Positions 19,214-26,571 of a stretch of DNA of 64,000 nucleotides are shown here, one piece after another (positions within the stretch are counted from its first letter, which is position 1; every line of letters starts with the position of its first letter). A model generated the notes under the pieces. That model had not been told where the DNA came from, did not search any database, and worked only from the letters and a program-made list of their open reading frames with translations. A program made the position numbers and the translations under genes. Source of the stretch: Cyclobacteriaceae bacterium (GTDB lineage Bacteria; Bacteroidota; Bacteroidia; Cytophagales; Cyclobacteriaceae); assembly GCA_958296015.1 (NCBI GenBank), contig CATQIH010000007.1, positions 1 through 64,000 on the forward strand, in the 5' to 3' direction.

Positions 19214-20046
19214 TAGTCTTGTGGATCGATATGGTCTGTATGATCAGCAGAAGGTGGCATATCTTTCTGTTTCCTGGCTTCCATGATCCGTCGTGCAGTT
19301 TCCTGGGGTGTTTCGGCTAGTTGGTTGTCCTGTGCGTCTTCATCCGGTTTCTTTGCTACAGGAACCGGACGTGCACTGGCGGCCTTTGGGCGATAACCGG
19401 CAGCCTTGAGTTTGGCAGCATCAACAGGTTTCTCATCGGTGGTGTCTGGGCTGGTTGCAGTTGTCTTGGCCTGCTTCTTTTGCTCCATAAATGCTTCCAG
19501 TGCCTGCTTCTTTTTCATAATTTCCAGCGGTGTCATCTCAGAAAAAGCATAATTATGATCAGCCACATCAAACTCACTAAAGTCATATGCTTTGGTCATC
19601 GTAAGGCATTCGGTAGGGCACACTGTAGTGCACAGGCCGCAGAAGCAGCACTTGCCCATATCGATGTCAAATTTGGCTGCATAAATACGCCTGGAAGAAC
19701 CGTCGGAAGTTTTGCCAATCTCCTCCACCGCCCGCACAGGCTCAATGTCTATGCAGTTGACCGGGCAAATCTTAGCACACTTGTCGCATACAATACAATC
19801 TTCTATCTCATTGTGCAGCCGGTAACGCCCATTGTCAGGCACAGGGATTGTCTCATGCGGATACTGCAAAGTAACAATCCCCGTTTCCTGCGTAAAATAC
19901 TCAGGATCGGCCACACCAATGGGTGTTCTGCTCTTCCGGGCTTCCAGTATATGCCTAAAAGACAGCTTCAAGCCTGTAGCCATAGAAGATACACCTTCCT
20001 TAATATTACCCCAGTACGTATTGTTTGCACCTTTTCTGTTCATCAT
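19213..20046 (-). CDS. nuoI: NADH-quinone oxidoreductase subunit I with long C-terminal tail
   Basis: This subunit carries clusters N6a and N6b through two ferredoxin-type motifs (CIVCDKCAKICPVNC and CCFCGLCTTVCPTEC). The start chosen is ATG 20044-20046 (MMNRKG); the frame opens at TTG 20061. The core ends near residue 185. About 95 further residues are low-complexity and rich in K, A, P, D and Q (EKPVDAAKLKAAGYRPKAAS, then HTDHIDPQD). Standard NuoI is about 160-200 aa, so the tail is unusual and probably disordered. It forms a two-gene operon with nuoJ. Confidence 0.93.
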   Translation of the reverse strand: MMNRKGANNTYWGNIKEGVSSMATGLKLSFRHILEARKSRTPIGVADPEYFTQETGIVTLQYPHETIPVPDNGRYRLHNEIEDCIVCDKCAKICPVNCIDIEPVRAVEEIGKTSDGSSRRIYAAKFDIDMGKCCFCGLCTTVCPTECLTMTKAYDFSEFDVADHNYAFSEMTPLEIMKKKQALEAFMEQKKQAKTTATSPDTTDEKPVDAAKLKAAGYRPKAASARPVPVAKKPDEDAQDNQLAETPQETARRIMEARKQKDMPPSADHTDHIDPQD

Positions 20047-20127
20047 ACTTTTAATAGCCAACGATCATTTGTTTGTTTTAGTGATAAGCCAACAGTTCGT
20101 ACAGCCGCCAGGCGGAGCTTGTAGGCT

Positions 20128-20637
20128 TTATTCTAAATATTCTTTAGGAATCTTGTCCTCTACTGTCTCACTATCCCACAGTACATTAACAATCCACCAA
20201 CGGCCTTTATCATATACGAGTTGAATACTGTTGATCCCTGTTTCCTTACCACCGGAAAATTCAGCACCGTATGACTGAAATACATGTGCTATGTTACCAA
20301 ATTGATCTATTTTGTTTTTTAATAAGTATTCTCTGAATCCATTATCTTCATACCATGTTCCAGCTTTTTCTATAAACTCTTCCACAGAATTTACTTTCAC
20401 CCAAGAAGAATCTTGTCGATGAAAAACTGCGTTCAATTGTGCCGTGGGAAGAAACAGGTTTTTAAATCTTTGCCAATCTCTTTTCTGTCCTTTTTCACCT
20501 GATATTGAGGTTAGCATTGCCTCGGAGATATTCTCTACGGATGAAACATCTTGTTTGTATAGTTTCTTTGGCTGAGCGTAAGAAGCTATAGACACTAAAA
20601 AAATTAAAAAACTGGTGAATCCTGCTTTTATATTCAT
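20128..20637 (-). CDS. Secreted NTF2-like (SnoaL-fold) protein
   Basis: This 169-aa protein has a signal peptide (AGFTSFLIFLVSIASYAQ). The mature part has the NTF2-like order: helix with DWQRFKNLFLPTAQL, a strand pair, the helix VNSVEEFIEKAGTWYEDNGF, and closing strands IAHVFQSYGAEF, INSIQLVYDKGRWWIVNVLWD. The WWIVNVLW end is typical of the nuclear-transport-factor-2 family. Ligand or reaction is unknown. It lies in an AT-rich stretch of small genes with an attC-like repeat directly upstream. Confidence 0.7.
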   Translation of the reverse strand: MNIKAGFTSFLIFLVSIASYAQPKKLYKQDVSSVENISEAMLTSISGEKGQKRDWQRFKNLFLPTAQLNAVFHRQDSSWVKVNSVEEFIEKAGTWYEDNGFREYLLKNKIDQFGNIAHVFQSYGAEFSGGKETGINSIQLVYDKGRWWIVNVLWDSETVEDKIPKEYLE

Positions 20638-21067
20638 CTTATCTAGTTTTTTTTAATATGCCCACAACGATTGCCTACACGCCATACACCGTATAGCCTA
20701 CAAAATAAGTAGCTATACGCGGGGCGTCCCACGCCGCTGTACAAGTAGTTGTAAATAATTAACGCATGTTTGCCATTGCTTCAGCACAAAGCGCACGCAA
20801 AACACCTGCACCAAGAAAGTCTTTCTTGCTTATCAACACAATGACTCTCATATGGCTTGTGGTAATATGCTGTCCGCCCGAAGCAAACCTGGTTAGGAAT
20901 ATTAAATGTAGCATTTCATCCACCATCAACTATATGCATTGTTGTGCTCTGGTCTTATTGATGTTCGGTTATACCTTCGTTGCTTAGTTCTACGAAACTA
21001 CTTCTGTTTAAAGCATTCTTAACAATTAAAGTGTTGTTTGTAAATAGGTTAAACAACTGTCTGTTTT
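20638..21067. other. Gene-free accessory stretch
   Basis: About 430 bases without a convincing gene. It holds one copy of the attC-like repeat (20658-20779) and then a stretch with an open frame at 20766-20987 that has no recognisable product and looks like repeat-associated sequence. No promoter or RNA gene was recognised. Confidence 0.4.
20658..20779. repeat. attC-like imperfect repeat, copy 1
   Basis: Shares with 22189-22293 the blocks AACRATTGCCTAYACG, TATAGCCTACAAAATA, GCKATACG and TTGCCATT in the same order. The core GTATAGCCTAC...GTAGCTATAC folds as a hairpin with one unpaired C, a geometry seen in integron attC sites. Canonical attC core boxes are not present, so identity as attC is only suggested. 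Confidence 0.5.
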
Positions 21068-21208
21068 TCAGATTTCCAGTTTGGTAATTTCCATGTCGGG
21101 TGTTTCATCCCCTTTGGGGAGTTCATCGACATGGATGGATTCTAATCCAAGCCGGCTGAGTATTTCACAAAGCTTCGCTGGAAGTTGAGCATCCACAATC
21201 AGTTTCAT
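21068..21208 (-). pseudogene. Truncated DUF5615 PIN-like toxin
   Basis: A 46-aa frame from ATG 21206-21208 reads MKLIVDAQLPAKLCEIL...LESIHVDELPKGDETPD and ends EITKLEI. This matches the first third of DUF5615 (Mut7-C-like RNase) proteins, which have a conserved N-terminal aspartate in the VDAQLP motif and normally run to about 110-120 aa. The rest, including the later acidic residues, is missing. The start overlaps the stop of the DUF433 gene as ATGA, the usual antitoxin-toxin arrangement. It is likely inactive. Confidence 0.65.
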
Positions 21209-21441
21209 ACTGAAATTTTAGTGTAGCTTGAGTACTTTGTTACTTTCGTTGCGTAGGCTAAACATGCTAAAATATCTTCTTCTTCCAGATGAGGGTAATC
21301 TTCCAATATTTCAGCATGCGTTGACCCGGCGGACAAAAGGTCGAGAATCAAATCTACCGTGTACCGCTTATTCCTAATAGTTGGTTTCCCGTGACAAATT
21401 TCGGGGTTAACGGTGATTCTATTGATAAGTGGGTTTTCCAT
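21205..21441 (-). CDS. DUF433 antitoxin
   Basis: This 78-aa protein matches DUF433: RITVNPEICHGKPTIRNKRYTVDLILDLLSAG (shown here by its elements ICHGKPTIRN and ILDLLSAG), then the helix-turn-helix-like ILEDYPHLEEEDILACLAYA. DUF433 proteins act as VapB-like antitoxins and operon autoregulators for DUF5615 toxins. Its stop overlaps the start of such a toxin, which here is truncated, so the antitoxin may be an orphan. Confidence 0.85.
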   Translation of the reverse strand: MENPLINRITVNPEICHGKPTIRNKRYTVDLILDLLSAGSTHAEILEDYPHLEEEDILACLAYATKVTKYSSYTKISV

Positions 21442-21551
21442 ACCTTAAAGTTACGAAATTTTCAATTACTCTGTTCCCCCTCGATGGAGTATAATGATTA
21501 ATGCAGCCGTCGCCCGGCTTGTTGGCATTTGTTTTTCGTTTATCATTTTCG

Positions 21552-22175
21552 CTACTTAGGGCAATTAATGTACAAGTATCTATTTTGCCGAGGTGAGGGC
21601 TGAGCGATGTTACAGGGCGTTTTTTCTATTTTATACAATTCGATTGCCTTTAAGTAATTTTTTGCACCATTCATAGTCAGATCATGGATAAACCCATCAA
21701 GTTCAGGATGATTAGTCTCAATCCAGTTAACTAAGGAATCTCTTTCCTTTTGCCAGACATTCCAATCAGTATCTAAGCATTCTAGTGTTTCAAGCTTTGT
21801 TATTTTGTCCGAGTTAAATAAAAACTTAAATCTACAAGTCAAAGGATCATCTTTTAGAAATTTATAGCGTTTGGAACTTGAAGCCACAGTCACAATTATC
21901 TGGTTATTCTGGCCTTCTAGTTCGACAATTTTATAAGTCGGTTGGAATATAGAGTCCCACTTAAAATGTTCACGAAAACTGTCATGCGAGAAAGGCATAA
22001 CATAATCTCCTTCGACAATTATTATGCTATCAGTTATTAATGGTACTAGTTGAGTGAAGTCGGAAGCGTTGAAGGCGTCATAATATTTAGTTACCAACTC
22101 GGCGGGAGATAACTTTTTGTCGCCACATCCAGCTAGGAAAGTTATGAGAGAGAAGAGAATAAAATACCTTTTCAT
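21552..22175 (-). CDS. NTF2-like lipoprotein
   Basis: Chosen start ATG 22173-22175 (MKRYFILFSLITFLAGCGDKK), giving 207 aa; an ATG four codons upstream is possible. LAGC is a lipobox, so the mature protein is lipid-anchored at its cysteine. The following LSPAELVTKYYDAFNASDFTQLVPLI is the usual opening helix pair of an NTF2-like (SnoaL) fold, with strands ITDSIIIVEGDYVM and QIIVTVASSSKRYKF. Function unknown. AT-rich, in the cassette-like region, with a repeat copy directly upstream. Confidence 0.65.
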   Translation of the reverse strand: MKRYFILFSLITFLAGCGDKKLSPAELVTKYYDAFNASDFTQLVPLITDSIIIVEGDYVMPFSHDSFREHFKWDSIFQPTYKIVELEGQNNQIIVTVASSSKRYKFLKDDPLTCRFKFLFNSDKITKLETLECLDTDWNVWQKERDSLVNWIETNHPELDGFIHDLTMNGAKNYLKAIELYKIEKTPCNIAQPSPRQNRYLYINCPK

Positions 22176-22188
22176 GAAATGGTGCATT

Positions 22189-22293
22189 AATGCCCTGTAA
22201 CAATTGCCTATACGTCATATAGCCTACAAAATAGGCAGCGATACGTTGCTATAAAAGTAGTGACGGGTAATGAATGTATGCTTGCCATTATGC
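22189..22293. repeat. attC-like imperfect repeat, copy 2
   Basis: Second copy of the element at 20658-20779, about 105 bp long with two short deletions relative to it. It fills almost the entire gap between two small minus-strand genes, as expected for a cassette boundary. Pairing of the central arms is poorer than in copy 1. Confidence 0.5.
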
Positions 22294-22307
22294 ATTATTG
22301 ATAATTG

Positions 22308-22745
22308 TTATTTTTTCTTTTCTACGTAATGAAAATTTTTACGCCCGTCCTGTACTTCAACTTTAGTTATTTCTGCTAAAGGAATTCTTTTTGGAAGTCC
22401 AATAAATAGAGAACGATATCCAATTAATGTGTCATTTTGTACATAGATCCTGTCGAAATACAAAATTATTCTTTTTCCATCTGATGTGGTGATTCGCGTT
22501 TCAATAGAAGGACTATTCTGTAATTCGATTTCATTTCCCCCCTTATCCACACATTTAATTTGGTCAATTGGGTTCGCAGGATATTCTGTAATACCTCCAG
22601 CAGGCCCGCGGGTTCTAACCATTCTCAACTGAGTAGAGTCAATGTCTGATAGCTGCTTTTTAAAGGATTCAACGGGAATATGATAGGTTTTACAACTACT
22701 GAAAATAGCTGAAATCAAAATTGCTAAAACTATGGATATATGCTT
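22308..22745 (-). CDS. Small lipoprotein of unknown function
   Basis: Chosen start GTG 22743-22745 (VKHISIVLAILISAIFSSC), because AAAAGGAC lies just ahead and the lipobox FSSC then sits at a normal distance. An ATG at 22787 adds 14 residues not typical of a signal. The 145-aa product has a mature part with beta-rich segments (EIELQNSPSIETRITTSDG, KRIILYFDRIYVQNDTL, IPLAEITKVEVQDGRKNF). The last motif resembles the end of Bacteroidota lipoproteins that share a PLAEITKVEV strand. Role unknown. Confidence 0.6.
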   Translation of the reverse strand, partial: KHISIVLAILISAIFSSCKTYHIPVESFKKQLSDIDSTQLRMVRTRGPAGGITEYPANPIDQIKCVDKGGNEIELQNSPSIETRITTSDGKRIILYFDRIYVQNDTLIGYRSLFIGLPKRIPLAEITKVEVQDGRKNFHYVEKKK

Positions 22746-22931
22746 CACTTCGTCCTTTTTATTATTGCCAACAAAGGTAATAGGCATAGAGGGTAATCAA
22801 AAACATTACCGGTATAGATTAGCTTTTGAAAATTACCCGCTATGTATATTTTGCCTTTGGCGTGTGATATACAGGTTTTTTATATAAAAGCAGGCTTCAG
22901 TTTGCCATTGAGCATGTAATAAACAACCCGA

Positions 22932-22963
22932 ATCGTGCATATTCTTACCAAAAGATGCACGAT
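22932..22963. repeat. 9-bp perfect inverted repeat
   Basis: ATCGTGCAT (22932-22940) and ATGCACGAT (22955-22963) enclose 14 nt. A third partial copy, GCATCGTGCA, lies near 23009. No T tract follows on either strand, so it does not look like a terminator. Confidence 0.5.
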
Positions 22964-23102
22964 GATGCCGTTTGCTACCTCATCGTAGCGTGGCAGGCAT
23001 TGCATCGTGCAGACTTTCTATGCGTAAATTTGCCCAGGTGTGGCATGTTTCTTTGCTTGTCATGGCAATTTATATTCGCTACAATTTCAGTGGATGTCTG
23101 GC

Positions 23103-23322
23103 CTAGCTTATATATAGTGCTCTCCTAACCTATATGTGCTGCCTCTCTAACCTATGTACGTTGCTTGCCTAGCCTATACAGGCTGCTTCCCTAACCTATG
23201 CACGCTGCCTCTCTAACCTATACAGGCTGCTGCTCTAACCTATGCAGGTAGCTTGCTTAACCTTGAGCGGTAAGCCGTCTAACCTCAGCGGGATGCCTAT
23301 GCAACCTATGATGACCCTTTGA
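23103..23322. repeat. 22-bp tandem repeat, about ten imperfect units
   Basis: Ten consecutive units of exactly 22 bp start at 23103, 23125, 23147, 23169, 23191, 23213, 23235, 23257, 23279 and 23301. The conserved core is CTAACCTAT followed by a variable RCRSG and GCTGC. The outer units are most diverged. Units are contiguous with no spacers, so it is not CRISPR, and 22 is not a multiple of 3, so it is unlikely to be coding. Confidence 0.8.
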
Positions 23323-23340
23323 CCCTCTCAACTTAGCGTA

Positions 23341-23440
23341 CCGCCGGGCACTAAGCTTTGCTAAGGTCCGAGTGAGACGCTCAGACCAGTAAAGCGGCAG
23401 CCGCTTGTCTCGACCGGGCCTCGGTGGCTTGGACAGAGGG
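23341..23440. repeat. GC-rich REP-like hairpin block
   Basis: Two adjacent hairpins are visible: GGTCCGAG/CTCAGACC (23365-23387, 8-bp stem with one mismatch, 7-nt loop) and AAGCGG/CCGCTT around CAG (23392-23406). A third GC-rich segment CCGGGCCTCGG follows. It is much richer in GC than its surroundings. It could be a REP-type palindromic element or part of a structured RNA. Confidence 0.4.
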
Positions 23441-23580
23441 TAGCTTAAAAAACATCATGCGCCAAGCTCTATGTATAAGTCCGATGCTTTCTTCAAACAA
23501 GCAGCAAGATCCTTCCTGGAGGACAATACGGTAAAACTTAATTTACAGCACACTTACTTTCGGTGCCAGGCATAAGCATA

Positions 23581-23610
23581 AAAAAAGCCGTCGGCAAGGG
23601 TGCCGGCGGC
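23581..23610 (-). terminator. Terminator of the HU-like gene
   Basis: On the minus strand GCCGCCGGCA and TGCCGACGGC pair with one mismatch and are followed by seven T. It lies 47 bases after the stop. Confidence 0.85.
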
Positions 23611-23656
23611 TATCAACGGATGGGTATGTTTTACGATCTTACGTAGGCTGTTGGGT

Positions 23657-24352
23657 TTACTGCACTGTCAGCGTAGTAGCCAGTGTAGCAGTTTCGATGG
23701 CTCCTCCCTCTTTCCTTACTTTCTTGACCTGCAAATTGTAATCACCTTTTTTGAGCGCAGCCGGTACGGTAAAAATAATTTCGCCGGGCTTGTTGCGCAG
23801 AACGGTCTTCGCTTTGAATTCGTTGCCGTTCTGTGCCTGAAAGAAAATGCCTTGCTGTGGATCAGTCTGATCAAAACGCAGCATTTTTCCTTTAATACAA
23901 GCAGTTTCTCCAGGGGTGAGCACACTATTGACCGTGCTGCTGGCAGCATCTTCATATTCTTTGATATAGGCCACGCGCTGGGGAGTTGCTACTTTTTCAA
24001 GCTTCATATTGCGCAAAGCATTTTTCAGACGATCATTGGCAATGAGGCGCAGATTCAGTTTATGTTTACTCTGATCAAAACGATCATCTTTGTAGAACAC
24101 TCCCTTAATTTTAGGAGCAATCGAGTAAACAGGCGTGTTGATGCCGTGGCCTTCTTCCAGTGTTTCGTTTAGTGCGACATAGTACTCCTCTATGGTAGAA
24201 AGTGCTTCTGCCTTGGTCACGGTAGAACCACGGCTGATCATTTTGTTGATGAGATACTCCAGGTTTTTAGTATCGTTTACCTGTACTACCGCCCGGTAAT
24301 CGTCCGGGGCCGGTGTCAAATCATTAAGCGTTAGATAATACTTGACAGTCAT
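23657..24352 (-). CDS. HU-like DNA-binding protein with Ig-like C-terminal domain
   Basis: Start ATG 24350-24352 (MTVKYYLTLNDLTPAPDDYRAVV), giving 231 aa. Residues 1-120 match the Bacteroidota HU-IHF-related domain: NLEYLINKMISRGSTVTKAEALSTI (helical dimerisation part), YYVALNETLEEGHGINTPVYSIAPKIKGVF (the arm region, abbreviated). Residues about 130-231 form the DUF4469-type Ig-like domain (CIKGKMLRFD, GIFFQAQNG, TVPAALKKGDYNLQV). These proteins probably shape the nucleoid or bind DNA without much specificity. Monocistronic with a strong terminator. Confidence 0.8.
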   Translation of the reverse strand: MTVKYYLTLNDLTPAPDDYRAVVQVNDTKNLEYLINKMISRGSTVTKAEALSTIEEYYVALNETLEEGHGINTPVYSIAPKIKGVFYKDDRFDQSKHKLNLRLIANDRLKNALRNMKLEKVATPQRVAYIKEYEDAASSTVNSVLTPGETACIKGKMLRFDQTDPQQGIFFQAQNGNEFKAKTVLRNKPGEIIFTVPAALKKGDYNLQVKKVRKEGGAIETATLATTLTVQ

Positions 24353-24494
24353 GATGTTGTATACTGTTGGGTGAATGAATGCCCAAAGATGACTGCTTTT
24401 GCAAAAAGAAACCATGCGCTATGGCTAACCCTACAGGTAGGTAAGGTATATTGCCGAAGCACAGGTATAAGGCATGTAAGTATGCAAGGGTATT

Positions 24495-26327
24495 TTATAA
24501 TGAACCAGCCTGACTTTCCTGAGCTTCTTCTGTCTGCAACTGCTTGTCGTATAGTTCTTTGTAAACGCCATTGGTTGCCAGCAATGATTCGTTGGTACCC
24601 TGCTCTACAATATGTCCATCATCGAGCACAACAATCTTATCAGCCAGCTTGGCTGAGGATACGCGGTGAGAGATGATAATGGTGGTGCGGTTTTTCATGA
24701 TCTTTTTGAGACTGTTGAGAATGGTGTTTTCTGTTTTCGTATCTACTGCGGAAAGACAATCATCCAGGATCAGGATTTTAGGGTCACGGGCGATGGCGCG
24801 GGCAATGGATACCCGCTGTTTTTGTCCGCCGGAGAGCGTCACGCCGCGTTCGCCTACACGGGTAGCAAAGCCTTCGGGAAAATCCTCAATGGTGTTTTTC
24901 AGGTCGGCAGCATAAGCAGCCTCTCGTACCTGTTCATCAGAGAGCTGCACAGTACCGAAAGCGATATTATCAAAGATGGTATCAGAAAAAAGAAATATGT
25001 CCTGTGGCACGTAGCCTATCTGGGTGCGCAAATTGTGAATATCATAGTCTTTGATAGGCACATCGTCTATCAGTACCTCCCCTTTGGTGACGTCGTACAT
25101 GCGAGGAATGATGTTGGCAATGGTACTTTTGCCCGAACCGGTAGTACCTACAATGGCAATGGACTGTCCGGCTGCTACCTCAAAAGAGATATTATCCAGG
25201 GCTTTGATACCGGAATCAGGATAAACAAAGGAAACGTCTTTGAATGATATGTTACCCTCTATTTCCTTTTTTAGCTCATCTTCTGAGACGATATTATTTT
25301 TCTCTTTCAGAAATTCATTGATCCTTTTCTGAGAAGCCGCAGCGCGCTGAACGATGCTGGTAATCCACCCTAACGAAGCAACCGGCCAGGTAAGCATATT
25401 GACATAAATAATAAACTCAGCAATCACACCCGGAGAAATGGCTCCTCTGATTACTTCCGTGCCTCCCACAAAAACGGTGATGACAGAACTCAACCCCACC
25501 AAGGCCATGATCAGCGGCATAAAAAGCGCATTGACACGTTCCAGGTCAATGGACTTATCTTTGTATTCGTCGCTGGCCTTCACAAAATTGTTGGATGAGT
25601 CCTGCTCTCTGACAAAAGATTTGAGCACGCGGATACCCGAAAAGGCTTCCTGTACGTAAGTGGAGAGCGCGGAAAGGCTGCGTTGTATGGCTTCCGACTT
25701 GCGGTTGATGATGTTGTTGACGTAATAAATGCTAATAGACAGGAACGGCAAAGGCAATAGCGTATACCAGGTAAGTGTGGCATTCACTGAAAACATATAA
25801 GGAATTAGCATCAGAAACAAAGTAGCCAAGTTCAGTCCATACATAATGGCTGGTCCCAGGTACATTCTTACTCTGGAGACATCTTCTGAAATTCGCGCCA
25901 TCATATCGCCAGTATTATGGCGGCGATAAAAACTCATAGGCAGCACTTGGTAATGCTGATACACCTCATTCTTGAGATCAAATTCTACCAGCCGTGACAT
26001 CACAATGATGGTTTGGCGGGTAAAAAAAGTGAACAGACCTTTCAACAGAGCCAGTACCAGAATAGAAACACCATACACCAATATGCTGCTGGCAAATATA
26101 CGGTAAATTTCGTCGCGCAGGGTAAAACCTTCGTATGCACGAAACAACGACACGTTTTCTTCTACCAAATTGATTGCTCTACGAACGATCTGCGCGGGAA
26201 TGATCGCAAAAACATTAGAAATGATGATAAACAGAAGGCCAAAGAATATGTGGTATTTATACTTGAGAAGGTATTTATTGAGATAGCTAAGTTCTTTCAC
26301 GTCTTGTTCAAACGGTTTCTCCAACAA
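24495..26327 (-). CDS. MsbA-like ABC exporter (fused membrane and ATPase domains)
   Basis: This 610-aa half-transporter has a six-helix ABC_membrane domain at about 30-330 (KYHIFFGLLFIIISNVFAII onward) and an ATPase domain at about 345-590. It shows Walker A GTTGSGKST near 395, Q-loop VPQDIFLFSDT, signature LSGGQ near 499 and Walker B ILILDDCLSAVD. It works as a homodimer or with a paired half. Substrate candidates are lipid A core lipids or drugs and cannot be told from sequence. The aspartate-aspartate pair in DDCLSA replaces the usual DE, so the catalytic glutamate is D: a feature of degenerate nucleotide sites in heterodimeric exporters. Confidence 0.88.
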   Translation of the reverse strand: MLEKPFEQDVKELSYLNKYLLKYKYHIFFGLLFIIISNVFAIIPAQIVRRAINLVEENVSLFRAYEGFTLRDEIYRIFASSILVYGVSILVLALLKGLFTFFTRQTIIVMSRLVEFDLKNEVYQHYQVLPMSFYRRHNTGDMMARISEDVSRVRMYLGPAIMYGLNLATLFLMLIPYMFSVNATLTWYTLLPLPFLSISIYYVNNIINRKSEAIQRSLSALSTYVQEAFSGIRVLKSFVREQDSSNNFVKASDEYKDKSIDLERVNALFMPLIMALVGLSSVITVFVGGTEVIRGAISPGVIAEFIIYVNMLTWPVASLGWITSIVQRAAASQKRINEFLKEKNNIVSEDELKKEIEGNISFKDVSFVYPDSGIKALDNISFEVAAGQSIAIVGTTGSGKSTIANIIPRMYDVTKGEVLIDDVPIKDYDIHNLRTQIGYVPQDIFLFSDTIFDNIAFGTVQLSDEQVREAAYAADLKNTIEDFPEGFATRVGERGVTLSGGQKQRVSIARAIARDPKILILDDCLSAVDTKTENTILNSLKKIMKNRTTIIISHRVSSAKLADKIVVLDDGHIVEQGTNESLLATNGVYKELYDKQLQTEEAQESQAGSL

Positions 26328-26571
26328 ATGGTTCTTCGTTGCTTTGCAATATTGTGGTGCTACGCAAAAAATTTTTAGGTTTGCACAGTTTTAACAAAGC
26401 ACTGATAAATATTGCAACAGAAAAACAGCATAAACAAATGGTTGAAGGGAGAGTGACAGCATAGGTCAACAAAAGAAAACATGGTAAAATCAAAATTACC
26501 GGAATCCAAGCAAATTTTTTAACCGTATTATTTGTTCATAGACAGGTTAACCAAATACACGCTATTTTATA

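Larger units (their letters stand above)
22746..23656. other. Long gene-free, repeat-rich region
   Basis: About 900 bases without a supported gene between two minus-strand genes. From left to right it holds a 9-bp inverted repeat (22932-22963), a 22-bp minisatellite (23103-23322), a GC-rich hairpin block (23341-23440) and the terminator of the next gene (23581-23610). Reading frames inside are short and broken. Confidence 0.6.

Noticed and set aside
20766-20987. 73-aa open frame on the plus strand
   Set aside because: It overlaps the end of an attC-like repeat, has no signal, domain or ribosome-binding context, and looks like chance in repeat DNA.
23103-23322. CRISPR array
   Set aside because: Repeats are 22 bp and contiguous with no spacers, and no cas genes are present.
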